Assembly (NCBI RefSeq): GCF_004118635.1
Contig: NZ_SDGU01000009.1
Span: 62,001-126,000 of the forward strand
Source: Chlorobaculum sp. 24CR
Lineage (GTDB): Bacteria; Bacteroidota; Chlorobiia; Chlorobiales; Chlorobiaceae
DNA: 64,000 bases
Direction: 5' to 3'
A program made the position numbers and the translations under genes. The first letter of the stretch is position 1; each line of letters starts with the position of its first letter. Shown here piece by piece: positions 36,860 through 48,135 of the stretch. The notes under the pieces are model-generated. The model had not been told where the DNA came from, did no database searches, and saw only the letters and a program-made list of their open reading frames with translations.

Positions 36860-36967
36860 TTACTTGTTCTGGTACCTCAAACGCTTCTTGTGCCTGTTCT
36901 TACGGCGCATTTTCTTGCGTTTGTGTACGGCCATTTTATGGCGTTTTCTTTTTTTTCCGCAGGGCAT
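36860..36967 (-). CDS. 35-aa AURKAIP1/COX24-type basic ribosome-associated protein
   Basis: A very small gene, easily missed. It runs from ATG 36965-36967 to TAA 36860-36862. The product begins MPCGKKRKRHKMAVHKRKKM and continues RRKNRHKKRLRYQNK; almost every residue is Lys, Arg, His or Asn. This is the pattern of the AURKAIP1/COX24 domain proteins of Bacteroidota and Chlorobiota, related to mitochondrial small-subunit protein mS38. It is probably bound to 30S rRNA. It lies 26 nt upstream of tRNA-Lys on the same strand. Confidence 0.85.
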   Translation of the reverse strand: MPCGKKRKRHKMAVHKRKKMRRKNRHKKRLRYQNK

Positions 36968-37098
36968 GAATAGTAAATTCTTTCCTTTGTTTTAGAAGGC
37001 AAGTAATATAGGGCATCGACCCCATTTCACCAAACAAAAAAATACCAGAGAACAGTTTTTCCCCCGTGACAACTCCGGGCTTGATTTCATCGGTCGGC

Positions 37099-38388
<1,290 letters not shown>

Positions 38389-38677
38389 TGTTGATTGGTC
38401 AACGCTTAATGGTTAAGTATGCAGTAAAAGAACTGCCTCATGCGTAATCACTGAGGAGAAACAACGAGATCATCGTCGATCATCGCCGGATATGGTGAAT
38501 GACACCTTCGATCCTGTAGGAAACGACATGAAAATGAGAAAAGAAGCCGTATGAGGTAAGATGGTATGTAATGAAACCGGTATTTACCAGAGAACCGCCA
38601 GCGGAAGGCTTCGGCCCTGACTGGAGAATCTCAGAGGTTATGATGAATATAAAATTTTTTATATAAAAACAGATTAA
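38389..38677. other. Gap upstream of rho, downstream of folC
   Basis: This 289-nt stretch separates folC from rho on the same strand and presumably contains the rho promoter and leader. The end near folC is AT-rich (38640-38670). I found no clear terminator, riboswitch or small gene. A long leader would suit Rho autoregulation, but nothing in the sequence shows it. Confidence 0.4.
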
Positions 38678-39973
38678 TCATGCCTCTCCGGTTGAGCCGA
38701 ACCGCTCCATCGCCGCCACCTCTCCGGCAAGATAGAACGAGCCGGTCACGAGGATCATGTCTTCGGGTTCGACGCGCTCGTCGAGAAATGCCAGCGCTTC
38801 GGCAACCGTCCGGCGCGAGCTGATGTGTTGCGCCCCCGCCTCCGCGCACAACCGCTCCAGCTCCGCCGCCGGAAGGCTCCGCTCCGTCGGCAGCTCCACG
38901 GCGACGATTTCGTCGGCGACTGGCGCGATCTGCCGGACGATTCCGACGGCATCCTTGTCGGCGGCGACGCCGATAATCAGGTAGAGAAACCGAAAATGGT
39001 CCCGTATCTCCAGCAGCGCCTGGACGGTTTTCCGCATCCCTTCCGGATTGTGCGAAACATCGAGCATCACTGCCGGTCTGTCCGCAATCCGTTCCAGCCG
39101 CGCCCGGTAGCCCGAAGCGCCAAGCTGCGCAAGCCCGTCGCCGATCTCTTCCCACGAAATGCCCTCCGAACGGGCAGCCATGACGGCAAGGCACACGTTC
39201 GGCGCATGAAACGAGCCGGTCAGCGAAGCCTGAATCTGCCGCGGCTCGGAGCCGTCGAGGGCGATCCGGAGTTCGAGCGCTCCCGGACGGACCTCCTCCA
39301 CGGTGCACGCCGCCTCCCGCTCGAACTGGTGCAGCTCCGCGCCCGCCTTCCGTGCAGCCTGTTCTATCGCCTCGAACGCCTCTCCCGATTCGGGCACGGC
39401 AGTGAACACCCGCGACCCCGGCTTGATGATCGCCGCCTTCTCGGCAGCGATTTCCGGGATGCTCTCGCCAAGCCACTCAGTGTGATCCATGCCGATGCTG
39501 GGAATAATGACCACGTCGGATTGCACGACATTGGTCGCGTCGAGCCGTCCACCCATGCCGGTTTCGATCACCGAGGCATCGACCCCTTCATCCGAGAAAA
39601 AGGCGAAAGCCATCGCCGTGGTCGCCTCGAAAAAGGTCGCGCCGGTTTCGAGCACCGCCGCTTGCAGTTTCGTGCAGTATTCGGCGACCCGCTGCCTGCC
39701 GATCGGCTGGCCATCGATGCGAATCCGCTCCGTGAAATCGACCAGATGCGGCGAGGTGAACAGGCCGGTTTTGCGGCCCGACGCTTTGAAAATAGAGGCC
39801 ACGCACGAAGCGACCGTGCCCTTGCCGTTGGTTCCGGCAATGTGCACGATCGTACCGAGCTTTCGCTCCGGATGGCCGAGCGCACCGAGCAACGCCTCGA
39901 TGCGCTCGAGGCCTGGTTTGATACCGAAACGGTGAAGGGGGAAGAGAAAATCGATAGCTTGCTGGTAATCCAC
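38678..39973 (-). CDS. folC: Bifunctional folylpolyglutamate synthase/dihydrofolate synthase
   Basis: Adds glutamate to dihydropteroate and folates. The 431-aa Mur-ligase-fold protein has the ATP loop HIAGTNGKGTVAS (about 46-58), the FTSPHLVDFTERI segment, VIETGMGGRLDATN, GMDHTEWLG and the C-terminal LDVSHNPEGM. I start at GTG 39971-39973, just before DYQQAIDFLFPL, which leaves 7 nt after the ruvA stop. The longer frame to 40099 overlaps ruvA with unlikely residues. ruvA and folC are thus probably one transcript. Confidence 0.92.
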   Translation of the reverse strand: MDYQQAIDFLFPLHRFGIKPGLERIEALLGALGHPERKLGTIVHIAGTNGKGTVASCVASIFKASGRKTGLFTSPHLVDFTERIRIDGQPIGRQRVAEYCTKLQAAVLETGATFFEATTAMAFAFFSDEGVDASVIETGMGGRLDATNVVQSDVVIIPSIGMDHTEWLGESIPEIAAEKAAIIKPGSRVFTAVPESGEAFEAIEQAARKAGAELHQFEREAACTVEEVRPGALELRIALDGSEPRQIQASLTGSFHAPNVCLAVMAARSEGISWEEIGDGLAQLGASGYRARLERIADRPAVMLDVSHNPEGMRKTVQALLEIRDHFRFLYLIIGVAADKDAVGIVRQIAPVADEIVAVELPTERSLPAAELERLCAEAGAQHISSRRTVAEALAFLDERVEPEDMILVTGSFYLAGEVAAMERFGSTGEA

Positions 39974-39980
39974 AGTAGCT

Positions 39981-40586
39981 TCAGGAGTTGTTGTGAATGG
40001 CGGTAAGCGCGGCCCTGACCAGCTCCTCGACCGACAGCGCGGGCGATGATTCCAGAACAGCACAGACCGCTTTCTGGGCGGTCTGCCTGGGAAAACCAAG
40101 GGTCATGAGCGCCGACAGGGCGTCCTCGTTCAACTGGATGGCGTGAGGCTCGCCCGCCGTTTTGCCGCTCGCCGCCGGCTGGATTTTGAGAATCTTGTCC
40201 CGGAGTTCGAGGATGATGCGGGCCGCGGTTTTCTTGCCCACGCCGGTGATGCCGTAGAGCGTTTCCGGACGGTTCGCGACGATCGCCTCCTGAACTTCAC
40301 CCACGCTGAGGCCCGAAAGCACGGCCATCGCCAGCTTCGGCCCCACGCCACTGATGGTGAGCAACAGCCGGAAAAGCTGAAGCTCCCCCTCGTCGAGAAA
40401 ACCGAAAAGCTGCTGGCCATCCTCGCGGACGTAATGGTGGGTGAAGAGACGCACCTGGCTCCCCTCCGGGGGCAATCGGCGGCTCGCGGCGGACGAGATG
40501 TGCAGCAGGTAGCCGATGCCGGATACCTCGACAACCGCCTCCTCGCGGGAGGCCGTTACCAGCTCACCTCTCAAAAATGCGAACAT
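39981..40586 (-). CDS. ruvA: Holliday junction branch migration protein RuvA
   Basis: Binds four-way junctions and loads the RuvB motor. The 201-aa protein has the N-terminal OB fold (MFAFLRGELV, GIGYLLHIS, LFTHHYVREDGQQLFGF) and central helix-hairpin-helix motifs (LLTISGVGPKLAMAVL, LYGITGVGKKTAARII). The C-terminal domain III (ALMTLGFPRQTAQKAV) binds RuvB. The length is normal. It lies upstream of folC and downstream of rpsT on the same strand; ruvB and ruvC are not nearby. Confidence 0.96.
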   Translation of the reverse strand: MFAFLRGELVTASREEAVVEVSGIGYLLHISSAASRRLPPEGSQVRLFTHHYVREDGQQLFGFLDEGELQLFRLLLTISGVGPKLAMAVLSGLSVGEVQEAIVANRPETLYGITGVGKKTAARIILELRDKILKIQPAASGKTAGEPHAIQLNEDALSALMTLGFPRQTAQKAVCAVLESSPALSVEELVRAALTAIHNNS

Positions 40587-40711
40587 GATGAATGGGATGG
40601 ACGATACCCGGCTTGCAATCAGAGAGCGCCGTCAAGGCGCCGGATACTGACCGGGTATGATCTGAATATGGAGCACTGCCCGCTCGCGGTACGCTTGCGG
40701 AAGCCAGATGC

Positions 40712-40990
40712 TCAGCCGGCAGTCGGCGTGTAGTTGTTGAGCGCCTTCGTCAACTGGGCTTTCTTGCGCGACGCCTTGTTGGCGTGAATGTAACGCTTGA
40801 CGCCAAGTCTGTCGAGCTTCTGCACGGCTGCGCGGTATGCCGCCTCGACTTCGCTCTTCTGGGCGTTGGCATCGATCAGCTTCTGCATGTTCTTCAAAAC
40901 GCCCTTGAGTTCTTTTTTACGGGCACGGTTCCGTTCATTCCTGCGCGCTGCCTGTCTGAGTCTTTTTTCGGCTGATTTGTGTAGAGGCAT
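40712..40990 (-). CDS. rpsT: 30S ribosomal protein S20
   Basis: The 92-aa basic protein binds 16S rRNA at the bottom of the small subunit. It starts [21 protein letters not shown] and ends [20 protein letters not shown], the characteristic S20 ends, with three helices between. It is divergent from glmM; the 208-nt AT-rich gap contains a TATATT-type box on its strand near 41051. S20 is usually monocistronic and autoregulated; nothing in the leader shows that here. Confidence 0.96.
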   Translation of the reverse strand: MPLHKSAEKRLRQAARRNERNRARKKELKGVLKNMQKLIDANAQKSEVEAAYRAAVQKLDRLGVKRYIHANKASRKKAQLTKALNNYTPTAG

Positions 40991-41198
40991 AACCTTGTGC
41001 TGTTATAATAACTTGTTAAGAATGTGCGGTTTCCGCAACAAAAGGCATGTAATATACAAACCAGCCTCGAAAATTAAAAAATATCGAAACAAAATATTGA
41101 CAGAATCCATCCGGCCAGCCGTCGGGCTTCGGCTGTTTTTTCTGTATATTCCCGCAGCTAAACCGTATTTCCCTGTGAACACCCAACATTCCCTGCCA

Positions 41199-42632
41199 AT
41201 GAGCTTGATGATTAGCGTCTCCGGCATCCGCGGCGTGGTCGGCAAGAGCCTCACCCCGGAAAACCTCACGGCCTTCACCATGGCGTTCGCCACCTGGATC
41301 AGGAGGCGAAAACAGTCGCTAAACCCCGGCTTGCAGTCCAAACCGAAAATCGTCATCGGCAGGGACAGCCGTCCGACCGGCGGCGTCATCACCGGGTTGG
41401 TCTCCAATGCCCTCTCGCTCTCTGGCTGCGATGTGGTGGACGTTGGCATGACCACCACCCCGACGGTCGAAATCGCCACCGCCGGTGAAGGTGCCGACGG
41501 CGGCCTGATCGTTACCGCTTCGCACAACCCCGTCGAGTGGAACGCCCTGAAGATGCTCAACGAAAAGGGCGAATTCCTCACCGCGTTGGACGTAGAGGAG
41601 CTGCTCGACATCGCCGACAAAAAAACGTTCGACTTCGCCCGCTGGGATGGCATCGGCTCGTTGACGGCAAACGGATCGTGGGACGCGGTGCATATCGGGC
41701 GCATCCTGAAGCTCTCCTGCCTCGACCTCAACCTCATCGCGAGCATGAACTTCCGCGTGCTGATCGACGCCGTCGAGGGCGCAGGTTCGTACATCGTGCC
41801 GGAGCTGTGCCGCAAGCTTGGCATTTCGGAGATCAAAACGCTCGCCTGCGAGGGCACGGGCATCTTTCCGCGCAACCCGGAGCCGGTCGAGCACAATCTC
41901 CGCCGGACGATGGAGATTGTCGCCCGCGAGAGCTGCGAGTTCGGCATCATCGTCGATCCCGACGTTGACCGTCTGGCGCTGGTGTGCCAGGACGGCACGC
42001 TCTTCGGCGAAGAATATACGCTGGTAGCCTGCGCCGATTTCTATCTCAAACACCACAAAGGGCCGGTGGTCAACAACCTCTCCAGCAGCCGCGCCCTGCG
42101 GGACATCGCCCGCAAGCACCAGGTGGAGTGCTTCAGCGCCAAGGTCGGCGAGGCCAACGTGACCGAGGTGATGAAAGAGCAAAACGCAGTCATCGGCGGC
42201 GAGGGCAACGGCGGCGTCATTCTGCCGGAGCTGCACTACGGGCGCGACGCGCTCGCGGGCATCGCGCTCTTCCTCCAGGCCTTCGCCGAATGGAAATCCG
42301 AGACAGGCGGTACGCTTTCGGGATTCCGCAAAACCTTCCCCGACTACTTCATGTCGAAAAAGAAGGTGGAGCTGGCCGCGCTGACCAAAGAGGCGCTCGG
42401 CAAAATTTTCGACACGGTGGCGGCAAACCATCCCGAAGCGGAGTGCAACCGGCTCGACGGTCTCAAGCTCGACTTCGAGAATGGCTGGGCGCACCTTCGC
42501 CCCTCGAACACCGAGCCGATTGTCCGTATTTACACCGAAGCCTCGACGCAAGAGGAGGCCGACGCCCTTGCCGCGAGCTTCATCGAAGAGATAGAAGCCG
42601 CCGCCAAATCGGCCACCGCGACCCGGAGCTGA
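41199..42632 (+). CDS. glmM: Phosphoglucosamine mutase family protein
   Basis: Phosphohexomutase superfamily protein of 477 aa, predicted to convert glucosamine 6-phosphate to glucosamine 1-phosphate for UDP-GlcNAc. The N-terminus [20 protein letters not shown], catalytic [11 protein letters not shown] (phosphoserine about S108), metal loop [20 protein letters not shown] and C-terminal [16 protein letters not shown] are visible. The GxSGIRG start and the RPSNTEP loop favour GlmM or archaeal-type PGM/PNGM. The start is ATG 41199 (a second ATG is three codons on). It ends 5 nt before the ABC exporter. The glmU-type partner is at 50968. Confidence 0.85.
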   Translation: MSLMISVSGIRGVVGKSLTPENLTAFTMAFATWIRRRKQSLNPGLQSKPKIVIGRDSRPTGGVITGLVSNALSLSGCDVVDVGMTTTPTVEIATAGEGADGGLIVTASHNPVEWNALKMLNEKGEFLTALDVEELLDIADKKTFDFARWDGIGSLTANGSWDAVHIGRILKLSCLDLNLIASMNFRVLIDAVEGAGSYIVPELCRKLGISEIKTLACEGTGIFPRNPEPVEHNLRRTMEIVARESCEFGIIVDPDVDRLALVCQDGTLFGEEYTLVACADFYLKHHKGPVVNNLSSSRALRDIARKHQVECFSAKVGEANVTEVMKEQNAVIGGEGNGGVILPELHYGRDALAGIALFLQAFAEWKSETGGTLSGFRKTFPDYFMSKKKVELAALTKEALGKIFDTVAANHPEAECNRLDGLKLDFENGWAHLRPSNTEPIVRIYTEASTQEEADALAASFIEEIEAAAKSATATRS

Positions 42633-42637
42633 CCAAT

Positions 42638-44467
42638 ATGCGAATGGGAGCAGGCGCGGCATCGGGATTCCGTACGCAGCAGGACGAAACCCTTGGTAAT
42701 CGTAAAAAGGGTTCGGTTGATCGCTACATCATCAAGCGGCTTCTCGGCTACATCAAGCCATTCAAGGTGCTGGTCGCGGGCGCGGTGGCGCTGACCGCCT
42801 TCGGAGCGATTCTGACGCCACTGCGTCCCTGGCTGACCCGCATCGCCATCGACGACCACATCGCCAAGGGAGACCACAAGGGCCTGGCCGTCATCAGTCT
42901 CGTGATGCTGCTCGTGATCGTGCTCGACGGCCTCAAGCAGTACGCCGCCACCTGGCTGACGCAGCTCATCGGCCAGAAAGCGGTTTACGCCATCCGCCTC
43001 GACATTTTCCGCCACTTGCAGCACCTGCCGATCCGCTACTTCGACCGCAACCCGGTGGGGCGCATCATCACCCGCACCACCAACGACGTCGAGGCGCTCA
43101 ACGAAATGCTCTCCAGCGGCCTCATCACCATCATCGGCGACATTCTGCAACTGCTCTTCATCGTCGTCATGATGTTCCTGACCGATTGGCGACTGACGCT
43201 CGTCGTGCTGAGCATTCTGCCGGTCATGATCTACGCGACCATTTTTTTCAAGAACAGGGTGCGCCAGGCGTTCCTCGATGTCCGGACGAATCTGGCCCGC
43301 CTGAACTCCTTCTTTCAGGAGCACATCACCGGCATGAAAATCGTGCAACTCTTTTCGCGGGAAGAGGCCGAGTTCATGAAACACTCCGAAATCAACGCCG
43401 ACCACCGCGACGCCAACATCAAAACGGTGCATTATTTTTCGATCTACTTCCCACTGATCGAGTTTCTCAGCTCTGCGGCGGCGGGTTTGGTGGTGTGGTT
43501 CAGCGCGACGAGGATCATGCAGGCCGATCTTTCGGTGGGCGTGGTGGTGTCGTTCGTGCAGTTCATCTGGCTCTTCTTCCGCCCGTTGCAGCACCTCTCC
43601 GACCGCTTCAACATCATGCAGACCGCCATCACCAGCTCCGACCGCATCTTCCGCCTGCTCGAAGAGCCGCTCGATCCGGAGCCGACGGAGAATGCCAGAA
43701 CGATCACCGCGTTTCGGGATCGTATCGAATTCGACAAGGTGTGGTTCTCTTACGACGAAAATCACTGGGTGCTGCGCGACATTTCGCTGGAGATCAAGGC
43801 GGGCGAAACCGTAGCCATCGTCGGCGCAACCGGCAGCGGAAAAACCACGCTCATCAACATTCTGTCGCGGTTTTACCCCTACGCGAAGGGTTCGGTGACG
43901 ATTGACGGTATCGAACTGAGCCGGATTCCCGGCCACGATTTGCGCAAGCTCGTGGGCGTGGTAATGCAGGATGTGGTGCTTTTCGCCGGTTCGATCCGCG
44001 AGAATCTCAGCTTCGGCGATCCCTCGATTTCGGACGAAACGATTCACGAGGCGGCGCGCATCGTCGGCGCGGATCGCTTCATCGAAAAGCTGCCGGGCGG
44101 CTACGACTACCGCATCCGCGAAAACGGTTCGGGACTCTCGGCAGGCCAGAAGCAGCTCCTCGCCTTCGTGCGGGCGCTACTCTACAACCCCGATATTCTC
44201 GTGCTCGACGAAGCCACCAGTTCGGTCGATACCGAGACCGAGTCGCTCATCGAACAGGCCACCGACCGGCTGATGAAGCACCGCACCTCGATCATCATCG
44301 CCCACCGGCTCTCGACCATCCAGCACGCCGACAAGATCGTGGTGCTGCACAAAGGCACCATCCGCGAAACCGGCACCCACCAGGAGCTCCTCGCCCAGCG
44401 GGGGCTGTACTACAAGCTGTACCTCTTGCAGCACCCGGAGCGCAGCAGGCTCGAAGGCGCAGCGTGA
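42638..44467 (+). CDS. ABC exporter, fused permease/ATPase (MsbA/multidrug type)
   Basis: The 609-aa half-transporter has an N-terminal ABC transmembrane type 1 domain with six helices (about 30-330) containing HLPIRYFDRNPVGRIITRTT. The ATPase domain has Walker A VGATGSGKTT, Q-loop VMQDVVLFAGS, signature GLSAGQKQLL, Walker B ILVLDEATSSVD and the switch His in IIAHRLST. The signature is LSAGQ rather than LSGGQ. It probably works as a homodimer exporting lipid or drug. It begins 5 nt after glmM; an envelope substrate such as lipid A is possible but not shown. Confidence 0.9.
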   Translation: MRMGAGAASGFRTQQDETLGNRKKGSVDRYIIKRLLGYIKPFKVLVAGAVALTAFGAILTPLRPWLTRIAIDDHIAKGDHKGLAVISLVMLLVIVLDGLKQYAATWLTQLIGQKAVYAIRLDIFRHLQHLPIRYFDRNPVGRIITRTTNDVEALNEMLSSGLITIIGDILQLLFIVVMMFLTDWRLTLVVLSILPVMIYATIFFKNRVRQAFLDVRTNLARLNSFFQEHITGMKIVQLFSREEAEFMKHSEINADHRDANIKTVHYFSIYFPLIEFLSSAAAGLVVWFSATRIMQADLSVGVVVSFVQFIWLFFRPLQHLSDRFNIMQTAITSSDRIFRLLEEPLDPEPTENARTITAFRDRIEFDKVWFSYDENHWVLRDISLEIKAGETVAIVGATGSGKTTLINILSRFYPYAKGSVTIDGIELSRIPGHDLRKLVGVVMQDVVLFAGSIRENLSFGDPSISDETIHEAARIVGADRFIEKLPGGYDYRIRENGSGLSAGQKQLLAFVRALLYNPDILVLDEATSSVDTETESLIEQATDRLMKHRTSIIIAHRLSTIQHADKIVVLHKGTIRETGTHQELLAQRGLYYKLYLLQHPERSRLEGAA

Positions 44468-44473
44468 ATTTTG

Positions 44474-44499
44474 GCAATAGGTCTTATAAGACCTATTGC
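44474..44499. repeat. Perfect 26-nt palindrome between convergent genes (locus e)
   Basis: GCAATAGGTCTTA followed directly by its exact reverse complement TAAGACCTATTGC. It lies 6 nt after the ABC exporter stop and 14 nt before the end of the convergent permease gene. It shares the words AATAGG, CTTATA and ACCTATTGC with the repeats at 14244 and 51779, so it is a minimal member of the same family. Confidence 0.8.
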
Positions 44500-44512
44500 T
44501 CCAACCCCTACG

Positions 44513-45781
44513 CTACACGTTGCTCTCCCGCAGCACCGTCACCGGCTCCAGCCTGGCGGCGCGGAGCGAGGGGATCGCGGCGGCGATGGTGCTGATGATG
44601 ACCGTGACGACAATCACGAAGAAAAAGTACCAGGGGTTCCACGACATGCTGAAGCCGCTTTTGGTGAGCGGCCCCTGCGAGCTTTCGATCTGCAGGCTGG
44701 CCAGAAACCCGATCGAGCCGGTCGCCAGAAGGCCGCCGACGAGCGCTCCGCCGAGGCCGACCAGGAACCCCTCGAAGACGAACAGCCCCACCATCTGCGC
44801 CGACGAAAAGCCGAAGGACTTCATGATGGCGATGTCGCGGCTTTTTTCGAAAACCGTCGTCACCAGGATATTGGCCACGCCGAAGCCCGACACCACGCCG
44901 ACAAAGCCCACGAGCGAAAGCACAATGGAGCCGATCCGCTTGAAGAGCACCAGCACGCTCTCATTCTCCTCCTGCCAGGTCAGGCAGCGGTAGCCGGTTA
45001 TGCGCTCAAGCTCGTCGGCCAGTGGCGCGTCATCGAGCGGGTCGGCGACCTTCAGCGAAATGCCGGTGACTTTGTTAGGCGGCAAGCCCTCGATGATCTG
45101 GCCGAGCTTGAGCGAGGAGAGAATCGTGTTATCGACGGCGTTGATGCCGGTAAAAAAGATTCCGGCGACCTTGGTCTGGCGGCTGCGGCCGTCGGACGAA
45201 ATGATGGTGATCTGGTCGTTCAGCTCCACGCCGAGATCGTTGGCGACGGAACGCCCGACCAAGAGGGCGTCGGGGGTTTTCCGGAACAGCACCAGATCGC
45301 CCGAAACGAGGCTGCGCCCGATGTGGCTGATGCGCTCTTCGCGGTCGATCTCCACTCCCCTGAGCAGCACCGGCTGGTTGCGGTTCCCCTTGACCGCCAT
45401 GATCTGCGACTCGACGAAGGGCGAGGCGGCGGTAATCTTGCCGGAAAAGGCGGGCGAGGAGACAATTTCGAGAATTCGCCCGTAGTTGCGCACCTCCTCC
45501 GGTTCGTCCCTGCCGATATGATCGGCCACGAAAGCCGTTCCCGAACCGGCGGGCGCGTCGAACAGGTTGGTCGGCACCGGATCGATCTTTTCGCCCTTGA
45601 TCCGGATGTGCGGCGCGGCGTCGATGATGGTTTCGGTGAAGGAATCGAGCAGCCCCCTGGTGAGCGAGATGGTGGTGATGAGCACCATCGTACTGACCGA
45701 CACAGCGAGCATGGTGGTGAGCGTCTGGCGCTTGCGGCCGAGAATGTGCCTGACGGCTATATCGAACAGGGTTCTGAACAT
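44513..45781 (-). CDS. FtsX-like ABC transporter permease (LolC/LolE or MacB type)
   Basis: The 422-aa inner-membrane protein has an N-terminal helix (about 20-40, TLTTMLAVSVSTMVLITTISL), then a large periplasmic MacB-PCD-type domain (about 45-290). Three C-terminal helices (about 300-405) form the FtsX domain, including VVSGFGVANILVTTVFEKSRDIAIMKSFGFS, in which the coupling segment EKSRDIAIMKSFG is clear. The predicted role is lipoprotein release or substrate extrusion with a separate ATPase. The ATPase gene is not adjacent. The ATG at 45781 is preferred to a TTG three codons upstream. Confidence 0.85.
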   Translation of the reverse strand: MFRTLFDIAVRHILGRKRQTLTTMLAVSVSTMVLITTISLTRGLLDSFTETIIDAAPHIRIKGEKIDPVPTNLFDAPAGSGTAFVADHIGRDEPEEVRNYGRILEIVSSPAFSGKITAASPFVESQIMAVKGNRNQPVLLRGVEIDREERISHIGRSLVSGDLVLFRKTPDALLVGRSVANDLGVELNDQITIISSDGRSRQTKVAGIFFTGINAVDNTILSSLKLGQIIEGLPPNKVTGISLKVADPLDDAPLADELERITGYRCLTWQEENESVLVLFKRIGSIVLSLVGFVGVVSGFGVANILVTTVFEKSRDIAIMKSFGFSSAQMVGLFVFEGFLVGLGGALVGGLLATGSIGFLASLQIESSQGPLTKSGFSMSWNPWYFFFVIVVTVIISTIAAAIPSLRAARLEPVTVLRESNV

Positions 45782-45992
45782 CCGGGGCAAGAGCGGCGGG
45801 AGCCTGATAAAAAGTTTGGTAAGTCAGCCATAAGTTATACTTTTAAGAGCATCTTGAAAAACCTGTTCCACGACCCGCGCGACGGGTTGAAACTGGCGAG
45901 CCGGAATTATCCGTGACGCTTTGTTCAAGCTGCTTTTTTAAGCCGACCTCCTCTGAAAAATCATACCGGATCGAGAAGCGTATTTTCCGACC

Positions 45993-47066
45993 ATGCAAGA
46001 AGCAAGCGCCGCCATAACCGCTGAACGCAAACACAGCCACGTCGATATCTGTCTGAACCGCGAGGTCTGTTTCGACCTTCAAAATACCGGTCTCGGCGCG
46101 TGGAGATTCCAACACAACGCCATACCCGAAATCGACGCTTCGGCCATCAACCTCTCGACGGAGTTCCTCGGCAAGAAGATCGGCCTGCCGCTCATGATCT
46201 CCTCGATGACCGGCGGCTACGGCGACGCGCTCGCCCTGAACCGTACGCTCGCCGAAGCCGCCGAACGCTTCGGCATCCCGCTCGGCGTGGGCAGTATGCG
46301 CCAGGCGCTCGAAGGCTCATCGCATCGCGAGAGCTTTTCGGTTGTGCGCAAATCCGCGCCGACGGCGCCGATCTACGCCAACATCGGCGCGCCCGAAGTG
46401 GCCGCCGGACTGAGCCGCGACCAGCTCTCGACGCTCATCGACCTCATCGAAGCCGACGCTCTGATCGTGCATCTCAACCCGGCCCAAGAGCTGTTCCAGC
46501 CGGAGGGCGACACCAACTTCAGCGGATTTCTCGACAAGCTCAGCGACATTACCGCCACCATCGGCGTACCGGTGATCGCCAAGGAGGTGGGCTGCGGCAT
46601 CTCGCCGAGCGCCGCGCGGAAACTCGCCGACGCGGGCGTCCGGGCCATCGACGTGGCCGGCGCGGGCGGCATCAGTTGGCAGAAGGTCGAGGAGCACCGC
46701 TATATCGAACGCTTCAGCAATGAAGAGCGCTTCAGCCCCTCGGCGCTCGACGAGCTGCTCAACTGGGGCATCCCGACCTCGGAGTGCCTGACCGGTATCG
46801 CGGCGCTGAAGCAGCAAAACCCGGAGTACGGCGCACTCAGCGTCATCTCGTCGGGCGGCATCGGCAACGGCCTCGATGTCGCCAAGTCGATCGCGCTCGG
46901 CGCAAACATCGCCGCATCGGCGAGGCGCATGCTCATCGCACTCCACGCCGGAACGCTCGATGAAACCATCCGCGCCTGGGCAAACGACCTCAAGGCGGCG
47001 ATGTTCCTGACCGGATCGGCCAGTATCGAAGAACTCAAACAAGCACCTATCAATCACAAACCCTGA
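45993..47066 (+). CDS. fni: Type 2 isopentenyl-diphosphate delta-isomerase
   Basis: FMN- and NADPH-dependent isomerase interconverting IPP and DMAPP, unrelated to type 1 Idi. The 357-aa TIM-barrel protein has the start [53 protein letters not shown] (with the conserved Q and E), [19 protein letters not shown] and the phosphate-binding [10 protein letters not shown]. It is followed 11 nt downstream by the prenyl synthase gene, an operon that makes the C5 mix and then condenses it. IspH in the same window already yields both isomers, so Fni tunes the ratio. Confidence 0.95.
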   Translation: MQEASAAITAERKHSHVDICLNREVCFDLQNTGLGAWRFQHNAIPEIDASAINLSTEFLGKKIGLPLMISSMTGGYGDALALNRTLAEAAERFGIPLGVGSMRQALEGSSHRESFSVVRKSAPTAPIYANIGAPEVAAGLSRDQLSTLIDLIEADALIVHLNPAQELFQPEGDTNFSGFLDKLSDITATIGVPVIAKEVGCGISPSAARKLADAGVRAIDVAGAGGISWQKVEEHRYIERFSNEERFSPSALDELLNWGIPTSECLTGIAALKQQNPEYGALSVISSGGIGNGLDVAKSIALGANIAASARRMLIALHAGTLDETIRAWANDLKAAMFLTGSASIEELKQAPINHKP

Positions 47067-47077
47067 GTACCGGAGCC

Positions 47078-48076
47078 ATGACTTTACAGATAACCCAGGA
47101 GCAGGTTGAATCCAAGTACCGTCAATACCACGCACGAATCAACGAGGCTCTTGCCCGGTGCTTCCAGAAGGAGAGTCCCGCCACGCTCTACGGCCCGGCT
47201 CGCTACATTCTCGAAGGCAAGGGCAAGCGAATCCGCCCGTTCCTGACGCTGCTCGCCTCCGAAGCGCTCAGCGGCTCTTCCGAAAACGCGCTTGGCGTGG
47301 CCCTCGGCATCGAGGTGTTGCACAACTTCACGCTGATGCACGACGACATCATGGATGCCGCCGACCTGCGGCATGGGCGCCCAACCGTGCACAAGCAGTG
47401 GAATGTCAACTCCGCGATCCTTTCGGGCGACATGATGATCGCCTACGCCTACGAACTGGCGCTCAAGGCGCTCACCGCTCGCCACGCCGAGATGATCCAC
47501 ATCTTCAACGACGCTAACATCACCATCTGCGAAGGGCAGGCGCTCGACATGGAGCTGGAGCAGCGCAAGGAGGCCTCCATCGGCGATTACCTCGACATGA
47601 TCTCCAAAAAAACCGGACGGCTCATCTCGGCGGCGCTCGAAGCGGGCGGCGTGGCTGGCAACGGCACTCCGGAACAGATCGTGGCGCTCGTCACCTTCGG
47701 CGAAAAGATCGGACGCGCCTTCCAGATCCAGGACGACTACCTCGACATCATGGCCGGTGACGGCAAGTCGGGCAAGGTGCCGGGCGGCGACGTCATCAAC
47801 GCCAAGAAGACCTGGCTCTTGCTTCGCTCGCTCGAACTTGCCGAGGGCCGTGACCGCGAACTGCTGCAATCGATCATCGACAACAACGGCACCTCGCCGG
47901 AGAACGTCCCGGCAGTCAAGGCGATCTACGAGCGCTGCGGCGTACTCGACGAGACCAGGGCGAAGATCAACGAGGATACCGAAGCGGCCTTCGCCGCGCT
48001 CGACCTTCTGCCGCTGGAGGAGGGACGCGGCTATCTGAGAGGCTTCGCCAACATTCTCATGAAGCGCGATTTCTGA
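47078..48076 (+). CDS. Polyprenyl synthetase, GGPP-synthase-like
   Basis: trans-Prenyltransferase of 332 aa condensing allylic diphosphates with IPP. The first Asp-rich motif is LMHDDIMD (D89, D90, D93) and the second is IQDDYLDIM. The residue five positions before the first Asp is Phe (F84, in NFTLMHDD), the chain-length pattern of archaeal-type GGPP synthases. I therefore predict a C15-C20 product, likely GGPP for phytyl tails and carotenoids; long-chain quinone synthases lack this block. GKGKRIRPFL is conserved. It is translated right after fni. Confidence 0.93.
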   Translation: MTLQITQEQVESKYRQYHARINEALARCFQKESPATLYGPARYILEGKGKRIRPFLTLLASEALSGSSENALGVALGIEVLHNFTLMHDDIMDAADLRHGRPTVHKQWNVNSAILSGDMMIAYAYELALKALTARHAEMIHIFNDANITICEGQALDMELEQRKEASIGDYLDMISKKTGRLISAALEAGGVAGNGTPEQIVALVTFGEKIGRAFQIQDDYLDIMAGDGKSGKVPGGDVINAKKTWLLLRSLELAEGRDRELLQSIIDNNGTSPENVPAVKAIYERCGVLDETRAKINEDTEAAFAALDLLPLEEGRGYLRGFANILMKRDF

Positions 48077-48135
48077 AGCTTTTCCGGGGGGAAACCCCTC
48101 CCCCCGATTCCTCTTCAACTCCCCTGCTCCCGATC

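Noticed and set aside
42530-44047. 505-codon frame antisense to the ABC exporter
   Set aside because: It is a shadow frame; the plus-strand exporter has all Walker and signature motifs.
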